Of a stretch of 64,000 bases of DNA, positions 10,305 to 18,649 are shown in pieces (the stretch's first letter is position 1; each line of letters starts with the position of its first letter). A program made the translations under genes and the position numbers. Below the pieces are notes generated by a model. That model was not told where the DNA came from, did no database searches, and was given only the letters and a program-made list of their open reading frames with translations. The DNA is taken from assembly GCA_030603445.1 (NCBI GenBank), contig JAUVXU010000003.1, positions 1 to 64,000 on the forward strand, in the 5' to 3' direction. This DNA is from Methanomicrobia archaeon. GTDB lineage: Archaea > Methanobacteriota_B > Thermococci > Methanofastidiosales > NM3.

Positions 10305-10445
10305 TTACTTCACCTTTTCGTGTTCCATCTCTTCAATCAATTTCTCAAGGAATTCCTGCCAGTTCCTGGCCCGAAGTTTTCCTTTGACCTCAATTGCTTT
10401 GAAGTATAACTCGTCAGGTATGTTTTTAAATGTAATATTTTTCAT
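10305..10445 (-). CDS. 46-residue ribbon-helix-helix-like protein
   Basis: A small gene of 46 codons plus stop, start ATG 10445, stop TAA 10307-10305. The peptide MKNITFKNIPDELYFKAIEV... has the alternating strand plus PDELY turn and helix typical of CopG/Arc-type ribbon-helix-helix DNA-binding proteins or antitoxins, then a second helix (NWQEFLEKLIEEMEHEK). It abuts the surface-protein gene with no spacer, suggesting cotranscription and possibly autoregulation of the pair. No toxin-like partner is present. The fold call rests on this short pattern only. Confidence 0.6.
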   Translation of the reverse strand: MKNITFKNIPDELYFKAIEVKGKLRARNWQEFLEKLIEEMEHEKVK

Positions 10446-10649
10446 CCAATAACACCTTTTCATAAAATGCTTCTTTTATTTATAAAGTTACTTTTCCTTT
10501 ATATAATTTTTTATTCGCATTGTAAGATAAGTGCGCATATCGTACTTTTTAGCTTTTTTAAATGCCCACGACCCAAAATCAAGTATAAAAAGTAAGTATA
10601 TGATAACAAAATACCCATTGTTAAAACAGTAAAAAGAAATAAAAATCTC

Positions 10650-12503
10650 TCAATGTTCCTTCTCCAGCTCTTCTTTTAACAAGGCACTTATCGTCTTTCC
10701 ATCGCATTTTCCCTTAAGCTTTGCCATGGCCATGCCCATTAGTGGCTTGAAGGCTTGTTTGCCGCGACCTTCTAACATCGCACTGTTCTCCTTAATAACA
10801 GAGCGTATTATCTTTCGGATATCGTCATCCGAGGCGCGCGATATTCCAATTGAGCTTATTGTCTCCCTAGCCCCTGTAGAGTGCTCTGCCATATGCCTAA
10901 GCACCTCTTCATAGCTTTCAAGAGGCAGAGGCTCATGCGCTTCCATAAAAGAATAAAGGAGAAAATCCCTGTCAACTGCTGCACTTTTCATATCGCGTGA
11001 AAGCATCACAAGCGTTTCCATAAGGCGAAGGAACTTCCCGAATGCCATGTTGTAGCGTTCCTGTGAGGCGACAAACGCATCCTCAACGCCCCACTCAAGT
11101 ATCTTGCGCGCGTTCTCAGGCGTTATGCCATAGTTAGAGTAGAGCCGCTTTATCTTCTCCTCTGGAAGCTGTGGAAGATTTTCCTGCAGCAGCTTAAGCT
11201 CGGCATCCGACACGACAACTGGATAGATATCAGTCTCAGGATACATCCTGCTCCTTCCGGGAAGCGGGCGCATATACTGGGAGTTGCCATCCGGCAGCGG
11301 GCGGCGGGTCTCATTCGGTATCCCTTCTGTTGCAAGATGGGCCCGGTGGATTACCTCCTTTAATGCAAGGCGGCAAATACTTTTTGACCCCGTCACAAGG
11401 ACAAACGCATCCCCATCGCCAACAGCCAATGCTTCTTTTACTAACCCCACTTCCTCAGGCGTTATGCCATATGAAGGAAGCTCATCACTATGAAATATTC
11501 CTCGTACATACTTTTTTGCATAATCTGCCATCTCGGTCCCGAGGCGCCTGCCTTTTTGCACCTCTGTTCCTAGAAAGCCGGAAAATCCCGTAAGGCGTAT
11601 GCCAAGTACAGGGCCATTAATTATCTTGCACGCCGTTCCTTCAAACACAGAAGATACGTCATGTGTATTTTCATTGATAGTAGCAACGCCGCGTCTTTTC
11701 AGCTCTTTTTGTATCTCTAATAAATTCACCTGGCGGACGCATTCATTAATGACGCACTCTTCGATCAAATTGAGTTCCTGCACGCCCTTTATCTCGACCC
11801 TTGCCCCGCCGATTATTGAGACATTCACATCCTGGCGTATGGTGCCAATCCCTCTTTTTAGCCTGCCTGTGGCCTTCATGACCTGGCCAAGGTAAAGCGC
11901 TATATCCCTTGCTTGACGTGGATGGTGCATCGAAGGGTCTGTTGCTATCTCCACAAGAGGTGTTCCAAGGCGATCTATATTCCATATCTTGGTCTTGCCG
12001 GAAGTCTCGATAAGCCTGGCCGCATCCTCTTCCAGGCATATTACAGGTATGAGGACATTTCCATACTCCGAGAACGCCTTGCCGTTAAGCGCAACGAGCG
12101 CCGTTCTTTGGAATCCCCCCACATTAGAGCCGTCTATTACCACCTTTCGCATAAAATGTATCTTGTCGACTATGTCCGCCTTTAGCATTGATGCTATCTG
12201 CAACAGTATTGTAACAGCCTCAGAATTTGGGTCATGGGGCGGCTCCTCATCCGCATACACCAGGCAGGAGTGCCCAATTGACGTCTTGTACAGGTTTTCC
12301 ATCCCTTTCTTAAACTCGTCTTTTGCGGCCGGGTCTATCTCCCCAAGCTCGCTCATTGTAGGGCGAAGGCGGCGCATGAATGAAAAGTCCTGATCGTCCA
12401 AAAGCTCTGTAGCGCAGCTGCAAAACAGCTTTTTTGTATCCAGTTGGGCATGAATCTCAAGACCGACCTTTAGCCCCAACTTATCATAGTCCACAACTAC
12501 CAC
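10650..12503 (-). CDS. gatE: Glutamyl-tRNA(Gln) amidotransferase subunit E
   Basis: 617 residues. GatE, with GatD, converts Glu-tRNA(Gln) to Gln-tRNA(Gln), the archaeal route to glutamine decoding. The N-terminal GatB-like kinase/amidotransferase core shows GLKVGLEIHAQLDTKKLFC, the strand LEEDAARLIETSGKTKIWN and RPLPGRSRMYPETDI. A C-terminal YqeY-like tail (KGKCDGKTISALLKEELEK) recognises tRNA. Start is GTG at 12503, or GTG at 12494, which sits five bases after GGTGG. It overlaps the end of gatD by 7 bp, so the subunits are translationally coupled. This pair is found only in archaea and so anchors the taxonomic call. Confidence 0.95.
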   Translation of the reverse strand: MVVVDYDKLGLKVGLEIHAQLDTKKLFCSCATELLDDQDFSFMRRLRPTMSELGEIDPAAKDEFKKGMENLYKTSIGHSCLVYADEEPPHDPNSEAVTILLQIASMLKADIVDKIHFMRKVVIDGSNVGGFQRTALVALNGKAFSEYGNVLIPVICLEEDAARLIETSGKTKIWNIDRLGTPLVEIATDPSMHHPRQARDIALYLGQVMKATGRLKRGIGTIRQDVNVSIIGGARVEIKGVQELNLIEECVINECVRQVNLLEIQKELKRRGVATINENTHDVSSVFEGTACKIINGPVLGIRLTGFSGFLGTEVQKGRRLGTEMADYAKKYVRGIFHSDELPSYGITPEEVGLVKEALAVGDGDAFVLVTGSKSICRLALKEVIHRAHLATEGIPNETRRPLPDGNSQYMRPLPGRSRMYPETDIYPVVVSDAELKLLQENLPQLPEEKIKRLYSNYGITPENARKILEWGVEDAFVASQERYNMAFGKFLRLMETLVMLSRDMKSAAVDRDFLLYSFMEAHEPLPLESYEEVLRHMAEHSTGARETISSIGISRASDDDIRKIIRSVIKENSAMLEGRGKQAFKPLMGMAMAKLKGKCDGKTISALLKEELEKEH

Positions 12504-13777
12504 CTGCCAATATCATATGTGTCGATACGAGACGTCGGCCTTATCTCCCCGGCAACATCTGCAAGCATTGCCTCTTTTATCTCGGAATAATCACTATGAT
12601 GTCCCAGCACCCAGCACATCTTGCACCAGGCCGTCTCGGGCAGCATGTCCTCTAATGGTATGACGCCAGCCTCCTTGAGCATCCTTCCGCCCCGATATAC
12701 GTTCATGTTGACCCTGCCGTTTATACACTGGCTTGTCATGCCAAACACCACTTCCTCCTCGATGCCGCGGCATATCTCATCATAAAGCGTCATAGGAACG
12801 TGGCCAAGCCCTGTTCCCTCCAAGATTATGCCCTTGTACCCCTTGTCCACATAAGCTGCCACAATGTCCCTAGCTCCAGGATACGTCTTTATAAGCGCGA
12901 CCTTCTCCTCTATTGCATCATCTAGGTATAGGTCCCCTTCTGCATTGTTCTTGTATGAAGAAATAAACTCGATGTTCTTAGCCCCCATGACCTTTGCAAT
13001 AGGGGGGCAATTCACTGAAACGAACGCATCACGGCGAGAAGTGTGCAGCTTTCGCACTCTAGTTCCCCTGTGTATTAGGCAGTGGTCGTCATTCAAACTA
13101 GAATGCATGCAGACAGCCACCTCCTTGCAGTCGGTGCGGGAGAAGTTAACAGAAGATACGAGGTTAAATGCCGCATCAGATGACGGCCTGTCCGAAGAGC
13201 GCTGTGCGCCCACCATGACGACCGGATTTTGCAGGCCTCTAAGCATAAAGGAAAGCATTGCGGAAGTAAAATGCAATGTATCCGTGCCATGTGTTACCAC
13301 AACACCCTTGCATCCCTCGTTGAACTGGTCAATAATGGATGCGCCGATATTTTTCCAGTCGCTGATGCGTATATCCTCGCTGGCTATTGAGAGTATCTCT
13401 TTTCCAGATATGTTGGCGATATCCCCTAGCTCAGGCACAAGCTGCAATAGCTCTGCAGGGGAAAATGCAGGATAGACCGCGCCGGTCATGTAATCTATCT
13501 TTGATGCGACGGTCCCGCCAGTGCCGATTATTGCAATATCCGGAAGGCCTTTTTTATGGAGAATATCGACCTTTGGCATTGTAGCAGAAAATGGTTTTCC
13601 CTTTCTGACGACCTTAACAGAAACAGCCTCAAGCTTAAAACCAACGTTGTAACCGTTTTCAAGCTTAATTGTGATAAACTTATCATCAAGCTCGTTTTCA
13701 AAAGGCATCAAAATACCCTCATACGTATTTTGGCCTTTTTTTACACGTATCAAATCTCCTACCTGCACATACCCCAC
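12497..13777 (-). CDS. gatD: Glutamyl-tRNA(Gln) amidotransferase subunit D (L-asparaginase-type glutaminase)
   Basis: 426 residues, normal for GatD. A small N-terminal barrel (residues 1-75) precedes an asparaginase-like domain with the catalytic threonine in IIGTGGTVASKIDY and the second motif VVTHGTDTLHFTSAML. GatD hydrolyses glutamine to supply ammonia to GatE. Start is GTG at 13777, or GTG at 13768 with GGTGG just upstream; an overlap between ribosome site and first codons is seen here as in gatE. Downstream gatE overlaps by 7 bp. Confidence 0.95.
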   Translation of the reverse strand: MGYVQVGDLIRVKKGQNTYEGILMPFENELDDKFITIKLENGYNVGFKLEAVSVKVVRKGKPFSATMPKVDILHKKGLPDIAIIGTGGTVASKIDYMTGAVYPAFSPAELLQLVPELGDIANISGKEILSIASEDIRISDWKNIGASIIDQFNEGCKGVVVTHGTDTLHFTSAMLSFMLRGLQNPVVMVGAQRSSDRPSSDAAFNLVSSVNFSRTDCKEVAVCMHSSLNDDHCLIHRGTRVRKLHTSRRDAFVSVNCPPIAKVMGAKNIEFISSYKNNAEGDLYLDDAIEEKVALIKTYPGARDIVAAYVDKGYKGIILEGTGLGHVPMTLYDEICRGIEEEVVFGMTSQCINGRVNMNVYRGGRMLKEAGVIPLEDMLPETAWCKMCWVLGHHSDYSEIKEAMLADVAGEIRPTSRIDTYDIGRW

Positions 13778-13928
13778 CTTTTCCGTTGAAATGAAACAAG
13801 CTTGACAAGCATTTCTACTGCAAGAAACAACAATTTGTTTCCTATAATCAATACATATCTACAAAAACAACGCATCTATAAATCTTTTGTCATAACTTTC
13901 CTGCAACAGAAGGCGAAAGTTCGATGTT

Positions 13929-14504
13929 TTACCTTTGGGCGCGTAGTATTACAAGCTCCTCAAAGAACAGATCTTTTGATGCAACTTCAGTTACCTTAAA
14001 TCCCTGGGACCCCAACTGGGAGATGGAATATTTAGGTTTACATAATGAAGACTGCAAAAGGTAAACGACACCACCTGGCGCCAGGTGCTTTGCCACGCCT
14101 TCGATAAATCTCGCAGATACTTCTCTTCCGTCTCTTCCCCCATCCCAGCAGGCGTCATATGCCTTCTTCTCTATATCTTCTGAGGGGAGATAAGGGGGAT
14201 TAAACAATATAACGTCGTAAGTCCCTTTAACGTTCTCAAACATGTCGCTTACATAAAAACTGGCAGTTGTAATGCCGTTTCTTCGTGCATTCTCACGTGA
14301 CAACGCGACAGCATCCCTGTTGATATCAACGCCTTCCACATCAGCGCCTAGAAGAGCCGCCCTAAGGGACACGTAACCTGTGCCGCATCCCATTTCAAGT
14401 ACGCGCTTTCCAGAAGCAATATCGATATTTTCTGCAAGAAGCACCGTATCCTCAGACACAGGGTATACACTGTCCTTTTCAATAATTGTTAATTCGTCCC
14501 CCAT
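13929..14504 (-). CDS. HemK2/Mtq2-type protein methyltransferase (putative release-factor glutamine methyltransferase)
   Basis: 191 residues, a single class I SAM-methyltransferase domain without an N-terminal extension. The SAM loop is VLEMGCGTGYVSLRAA (about residue 35) and the N-methyltransferase signature is LFNPPYLP (about 105), diagnostic of glutamine/adenine amide methylation. Archaeal members of this short form (HemK2, partner Trm112 in eukaryotes) methylate the GGQ motif of aRF1. Substrate is inferred from family. Start ATG 14504, 150 bp upstream of gatD in the same orientation; it may start its own transcript. Confidence 0.8.
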   Translation of the reverse strand: MGDELTIIEKDSVYPVSEDTVLLAENIDIASGKRVLEMGCGTGYVSLRAALLGADVEGVDINRDAVALSRENARRNGITTASFYVSDMFENVKGTYDVILFNPPYLPSEDIEKKAYDACWDGGRDGREVSARFIEGVAKHLAPGGVVYLLQSSLCKPKYSISQLGSQGFKVTEVASKDLFFEELVILRAQR

Positions 14505-14617
14505 ACGGCCACCGGTTATGATCTATATTTACTACTACACCTACCATTATATAAAAAATTAAAAAAAATGAAAAATACTAAAGAAATGATGGCAAGATTC
14601 CATGCCACAAAACTTGC

Positions 14618-14851
14618 TCACATATCTATAACAATAGCAGTAGTTGTGTCAATGACGCCATCTATCTTGTGCAGTTCCTGGATAACGGTCTTTGTTAGGT
14701 CTCCAAGGTCCTGTGATTTTATACGAATAACTGCATCGTACGGGCCAGTGACGGCATCTACCATGACGACACAATCTATTTTACTTAATTCTGCTACAAC
14801 ATCATGGACCTTGCCTATTGCGATTGTTACTAAAACGTATGCTTCTACCAT
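14618..14851 (-). CDS. Stand-alone Lrp/AsnC-type ligand-binding (RAM) domain protein
   Basis: 77 residues matching only the C-terminal RAM domain of Lrp/AsnC regulators: YVLVTIAIGKVHDVVAELSK, DAVTGPYDAVIRI, and the final GVIDTTTAIVID strand. There is no DNA-binding domain. Such proteins (SraA-like) form ring oligomers that bind amino acids or modulate full-length Lrp proteins. Start ATG 14851, downstream of an AT-rich TATA-like stretch (TTTAAATATTTTTAAATAG on its own strand). Function beyond ligand binding is not inferable from sequence. Confidence 0.8.
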   Translation of the reverse strand: MVEAYVLVTIAIGKVHDVVAELSKIDCVVMVDAVTGPYDAVIRIKSQDLGDLTKTVIQELHKIDGVIDTTTAIVIDM

Positions 14852-14898
14852 CCTGTCACCTTAAATGATAGTACTATTTAAAAATATTTAAATGTTTC

Positions 14899-15411
14899 TT
14901 AGAAAATGGTTGCAGAAATAACATCCATGCCGACAAGCAGGATAAGTACAACTACTGCAAATAGCTGAACTGTGTTATGCGAATGGTTGTTTGGATAGCG
15001 CAATTTTCTGCCGATAAGCGGCAAGTGCATATGCATCTTTTTCGAAAACGGGTAGAAAAACGGCACTCCTCCTGCAGTAAGGGAATCTGCAACAATATGG
15101 GATAAAATACCTAATGCTGCAAAAATAGCCCCTGAAAGATTGCAAAAGTAGTTTGCAGCCCCCATGTAAATATAAGGGGATATCACGGAAAATACCATAA
15201 CTCCAAAGAAAACGCTTACGACCATAAGAAGGGAATGGGTATACCTGTCACGATAGCTTTTTTGGATCAAATTGATGAATTTTGGAAGCAACGCAAATGC
15301 AACGGTCCACAAAACTGCATCAAAATAGGAAAATGGCAGCGACATGCCGTTAATTAAAATGCCAGCTGTGGCAAATAGTATTCCAAACGCAACATGGGTC
15401 TTCCATTCTAT
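14899..15411 (-). CDS. DUF457/YdjM-family membrane-bound hydrolase-like protein, probable non-ATG start
   Basis: The first ATG in frame is at 15345 and gives 148 residues with four membrane segments and the family's HIVADSLTAGGVPFFYPF block. The frame continues upstream to 15411 and encodes IEWKTHVAFGILFATAGILING; the conserved N-terminal TH of this family and its first helix lie there. That extension contains no ATG, GTG or TTG. An ATA at 15411-15409 follows GGTGA by four bases, so an ATA start, or a base error at that codon, is likely. The upstream rimI stop codon overlaps this leader, suggesting an operon. Related proteins are thought to be metal-dependent and to act at the membrane; the substrate is unknown. 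Confidence 0.65.
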   Translation of the reverse strand: MEWKTHVAFGILFATAGILINGMSLPFSYFDAVLWTVAFALLPKFINLIQKSYRDRYTHSLLMVVSVFFGVMVFSVISPYIYMGAANYFCNLSGAIFAALGILSHIVADSLTAGGVPFFYPFSKKMHMHLPLIGRKLRYPNNHSHNTVQLFAVVVLILLVGMDVISATIF

Positions 15412-15415
15412 TCAA

Positions 15416-15844
15416 TCACCCCAGATTCTTTACTAAAATGTATGCTCCTTCCCCGTCCTCATAATACGTAGGGATAAGCTCCTTTTTAGTAAAACCTAAT
15501 CGCTTATAAAACGTTATCGCCCTGGTATTGCTTTCACGCACCTCAAGCTTGACATAAGATATTTCTTTATTCTTGAAATTTTCAATTATCCCGTCCATCA
15601 ACGCTTTTCCGATGCCTAGGTTGCGATGGTTCTCTTTTACTGCAATAGAGATGATATGCCCTTCCTTATCGTCACTTATGCCAATAACATAGCCTGCTAT
15701 CTCGCCCACTTCGGCAACAAGAAACGTTTCCCTGAAATTTGCGTACAAGAAATTGATAAGCGACGGGGGGTATGGGTATTTGAAGCAGCTGTACTCTATC
15801 TTAAGTACTTCTAGGATATCCGGTGGTGCTATCTGTCGAATCAA
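15416..15844 (-). CDS. rimI: RimI-type protein N-terminal acetyltransferase
   Basis: 142 residues, one GNAT domain. Acetyl-CoA loop motif A is SIAVKENHRNLGIGKALMDG (R/Q-x-x-G-x-G/A form), followed by VKLEVRESNTRAITFYKRLGF, which is typical of RimI/archaeal Ard1 proteins that acetylate protein N-termini. Start ATG 15844. It precedes the DUF457 gene by four bases. Family assignment is firm; the exact protein targets are inference. Confidence 0.8.
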   Translation of the reverse strand: MIRQIAPPDILEVLKIEYSCFKYPYPPSLINFLYANFRETFLVAEVGEIAGYVIGISDDKEGHIISIAVKENHRNLGIGKALMDGIIENFKNKEISYVKLEVRESNTRAITFYKRLGFTKKELIPTYYEDGEGAYILVKNLG

Positions 15845-15902
15845 GACAACTACTCCATTCTAATTGAATTAACAACAATCACGGCCTGTGTTTTTAAACA
15901 TT

Positions 15903-16133
15903 TCATGGATTAGTGAATTTTTTGAAATCACTAACTTTAACAGTTTTTTCTTGTTGACGAACTTTCATCTTTTCAACGAATTCAGGACGAAGCCCAGGCT
16001 CTAAGAACTCTTGCCCGTATTCTAAAACAACTTTCTCAATAGCCTGAGACTTATCTTTAAGATCATAACGGGCCTTAACAATATTAAGAATTTGATTTAC
16101 TTCTTTGGAAATTTGGATCATAGCTTGAACCAT
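15903..16133 (-). CDS. DUF2683-family small protein (antitoxin-like)
   Basis: 76 residues beginning MVQAMIQISKEVNQILNIVK, with the family signature DKSQAIEKVVLEYG and LEPGLRPEFVEKM. DUF2683 proteins are archaeal, have an N-terminal helix-rich DNA-binding look, and often lie beside RelE-type toxins, where they act as antitoxins; no toxin gene follows here. A TATA-like TATATAGT/TATATA stretch sits just upstream of the ATG. It marks the left edge of the AT-rich accessory island. Confidence 0.7.
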   Translation of the reverse strand: MVQAMIQISKEVNQILNIVKARYDLKDKSQAIEKVVLEYGQEFLEPGLRPEFVEKMKVRQQEKTVKVSDFKKFTNP

Positions 16134-16393
16134 ATATAGTTCACCTATATATTAGATATACTTCAAGTATATAAATATTTTTATTTAAAACTTGAATTTG
16201 ACACTTGCACCTTTTTGATACCCTATTTCTCACTAGAAAAATCTCATTTTGCAGGAAATGCTATTTGACAGTTGGCGCTTTTGTGTACAAAATGTAGGGC
16301 TTTTACTTTCGGTTCTTTTTCTAAAAGAACATTTAGGGAATCTTACAAATAAGTCGTAAGATTTATGTAGTTGTTGTATTATTAATAATACAT

Positions 16394-16984
16394 ATGTATA
16401 AAAAAATAAGTATAACTGAAAATACCTTGCAAGTCCTCTCTCTATTTACTAATGATTTTAGTAGAGAATATTATATCAGAGAAGTTAAAAAATTGTTAAA
16501 AATAAGCCCAAGAACTGCCCAACTTATTCTTGAGGATTTAGAAGATAAAGGGATTATTGAATCAAAAACAAAAGGTAAAATTAAAACATATAAAATAAAA
16601 TTTAGTGAATTTACTAAAAAATATCTTGTTTTTGTGGAAAATTATAAGACAATCGCATTTTTAGAAAATAATCTTATGATAAAAGAAATTGTAGAGAAGA
16701 TAACCCCAAATATCAAAGGCATAGGAATTATTTTTGGAAGCTATGCTAAAGGAATAGAAAAGAAAGAATCGGATTTAGATATTTTTGTAGCAGGCAGTTA
16801 CAATAAAGAAGAAATAAAAAGAGTTTCAAAGAATTTAGGAATAGAAATAAGCGTAAAATGTTATCCGATGAAGACTTTTGAAAAGAACATAAATAAAGAT
16901 ATTCTGTTAAAAGAAATATTAAAAAATCATATAATTTTTGTTAATGTGGAGCAATTTATACAAAAGGCGCTGAAAAATGGATAA
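16394..16984 (+). CDS. Winged-helix MNT-type nucleotidyltransferase (antitoxin of an MNT-HEPN pair)
   Basis: 196 residues. Residues 1-75 form a winged helix (FSREYYIREVKKLLKISPRT). Residues ~90-150 form a minimal nucleotidyltransferase with IIFGSYAKGIEKKESDLDIF: G-S, then the S-D-x-D metal-binding pair. In characterised MNT-HEPN systems the MNT adds AMP residues to the HEPN toxin and so neutralises it. The next gene is a HEPN protein overlapping by 8 bp, which makes this a type VII toxin-antitoxin-like module. ATG at 16394 follows an AT-rich leader. Confidence 0.8.
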   Translation: MYKKISITENTLQVLSLFTNDFSREYYIREVKKLLKISPRTAQLILEDLEDKGIIESKTKGKIKTYKIKFSEFTKKYLVFVENYKTIAFLENNLMIKEIVEKITPNIKGIGIIFGSYAKGIEKKESDLDIFVAGSYNKEEIKRVSKNLGIEISVKCYPMKTFEKNINKDILLKEILKNHIIFVNVEQFIQKALKNG

Positions 16985-17459
16985 AATAAAATGGTGTGCT
17001 GGAAAAAAAGAAGGATTAAGCTTGATTGAACCAAATTCAGATCTTGCAGAAGCCTATGTTAAAAAAGCTGAAGAAGCTCTTGAGTCATTGCGAGTAAACA
17101 TTATAAAAGATTGGAAGATTTCGACTGCGTATTATACACTCTATTTTTCGCTTTATTCTATTTTAACAAAGATAGGAATAAAATGTGAGATTCATTCCTG
17201 CACAATAGAATTCGCCAAGAGGTTTCTTAGAGATTATTTTAATGAATGGGATTTAGAATTTACTGAAGATTCATTAAAAGCGAGAATTGATTCTCAGTAC
17301 TATATTGACAGAACTGTTCCTGATGAACAATACAATGAGATGATAATAAAAGCTCCTGAATTTTTAATTAAATGCAAATCCATTCTCATCAAATTAAATG
17401 AAAAGAAAATTAATGAGATAAGGGATAAATTTCAAGTTGCAATGAATAAGAAGAAATAA
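16977..17459 (+). CDS. HEPN-domain protein (putative toxin partner)
   Basis: 160 residues, all helical, with the HEPN core DLAEAYVKKAEEALESL, then DWKISTAYYTLYFSLYSILTK. The overlap with the upstream nucleotidyltransferase gene and the order MNT then HEPN match known antitoxin-toxin pairs; this family also occurs as minimal NTase complexes of unknown function. I do not see a clear R-x4-6-H ribonuclease motif, so toxic RNase activity is uncertain. Confidence 0.75.
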   Translation: MDKIKWCAGKKEGLSLIEPNSDLAEAYVKKAEEALESLRVNIIKDWKISTAYYTLYFSLYSILTKIGIKCEIHSCTIEFAKRFLRDYFNEWDLEFTEDSLKARIDSQYYIDRTVPDEQYNEMIIKAPEFLIKCKSILIKLNEKKINEIRDKFQVAMNKKK

Positions 17460-17862
17460 CTTAATGGAAACTAAAAAAATTATTGGCAAAAAAGGATTAA
17501 TAATGAGAAGTGTTAGCTGTATTCGCACCCGGGCGCTTCGCTTATCTTCTCCATGAGCCTTATTATTTTCACAATCTAGCCGTTCGAGTAGATGGGATTT
17601 GAAAGTGATGTGGCGTTTGTCATATACGCCTGCACTTGCCCCATCATTTCCTGCACGTCTGCTGGATGGCAATCCTGTTCAAGCGTGTCAAGCGTTCGGC
17701 CTGACTTTTAATTCTCTCGAATTCGGGGAAATTATTTTGTGTGCCTCTTGTATAATATGCACAATACCTGTGCGTTCCCTCCTCCGACATGCACAAAATC
17801 CTACTCTTTTTGTGCACTCTCCTGCAAGTGTGCACAGGGGCTGTGCGTTCCTCCCGAGAAAT
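17460..17862. other. Gene-free region with TGTGC/GCACA-rich stem-loops
   Basis: About 400 bp between convergent genes. The first half shows nothing recognisable and is less AT-rich than its surroundings. The right part (17735-17860) has about eight TGTGC or GCACA units. One pair forms a hairpin at 17790-17816 (TGCACAAAA, 9-nt loop, TTTTGTGCA), and TGTGCGTTCC occurs twice (about 17770 and 17842). The hairpin lies just downstream of the hydrolase gene on the minus strand and could be a terminator or mobile-element end. Confidence 0.4.
17790..17816 (-). terminator. Stem-loop downstream of the alpha/beta hydrolase gene
   Basis: TGCACAAAA and TTTTGTGCA are perfect reverse complements (9-bp stem, 9-nt loop). 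On the minus strand this lies about 50 bp after the hydrolase stop. Its role as a terminator is inference; there is no long U-run after it. Confidence 0.35.
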
Positions 17863-18645
17863 TCAATCTAATTCATTTTTTAGAATCTCATAAAATTCAT
17901 CTTTTGCCAATTTTTCATACCAGGGATGATGCCCACAATTCTTTAATAAAATAAATTTAAAATCCTTGATAGTTTTCGAGAGCGGAATTTTAACGCCCTC
18001 AAAAGAATGTGGGTCATAATCGCCATGAATAGCTATAACCGGACATTGAATTTTCTTTCCATAGTCCAATAATTTCTTGTTGCTCCTTAGCTTACTTGCT
18101 TCTTTCCATACTTTTTGATAAATGTTTAGTTGAAATTCAGGTGCATTATCCTCATGGGAAATTGGTTGATATGAATCAGCTTTTGAGATTAATTTCCCAA
18201 AATCTTTCATAAGAATTTCTTTATTTTTACTGTTCAGATCATTTAGTGATTCCATTAAAGAATTTAACTTTTCTTTGTCATCTTCACTTAGACGGTTAAT
18301 TCTAGTTTTCATAATATTTGTTGAGTATTTTTCTTCAAATGGGCCGCTTCCGACAAGAATAAGTTTCTTGACATATTCTGGATACTTAGCAGTAAAAATA
18401 AAAGCTAACCATGCACCCCAAGACCAGCCAATTAAACTGATAGGCTTTGTTGAATTATCACCCAATATGGTTTTTAGTTCTTCTATCTGGCCATTGACAC
18501 TGTTCTTAGTTTGAAGCGGTTCAAGGATTCCATAATTTGAAGACAATTCTTCTGCAACAGGAAGCATTTCTCCCTGTGCACCTGGGCCTCCATGAATAAC
18601 CACAACAGTATAGGGGGCATCGCCGTATTTCCTTGGATTTATCAT
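17863..18645 (-). CDS. Alpha/beta hydrolase (proline-iminopeptidase-like)
   Basis: 260 residues. Oxyanion motif VVIHGGPGAQGEM (about 17-27), nucleophile elbow GWSWGAW (about 75), acid in AIHGDYDPHSF (about 210) and catalytic His in LKNCGHHPWYEK (about 240) make a complete Ser-Asp-His triad. The HGGPG motif is shared by proline iminopeptidases and related esterases. No signal peptide, so cytoplasmic. It is four bases from the upstream peroxiredoxin gene, suggesting cotranscription; the substrate is unknown. Confidence 0.8.
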   Translation of the reverse strand: MINPRKYGDAPYTVVVIHGGPGAQGEMLPVAEELSSNYGILEPLQTKNSVNGQIEELKTILGDNSTKPISLIGWSWGAWLAFIFTAKYPEYVKKLILVGSGPFEEKYSTNIMKTRINRLSEDDKEKLNSLMESLNDLNSKNKEILMKDFGKLISKADSYQPISHEDNAPEFQLNIYQKVWKEASKLRSNKKLLDYGKKIQCPVIAIHGDYDPHSFEGVKIPLSKTIKDFKFILLKNCGHHPWYEKLAKDEFYEILKNELD

Positions 18646-18649
18646 TTTT

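Noticed and set aside
12864-13475. 203-codon plus-strand frame within gatD
   Set aside because: Antisense shadow of gatD in a GC-richer region; no ribosome site and no protein-like pattern.
15903-16133. DUF2683 gene as half of a toxin-antitoxin pair
   Set aside because: No RelE-like ORF lies on either side, so only the antitoxin-like protein is reported.
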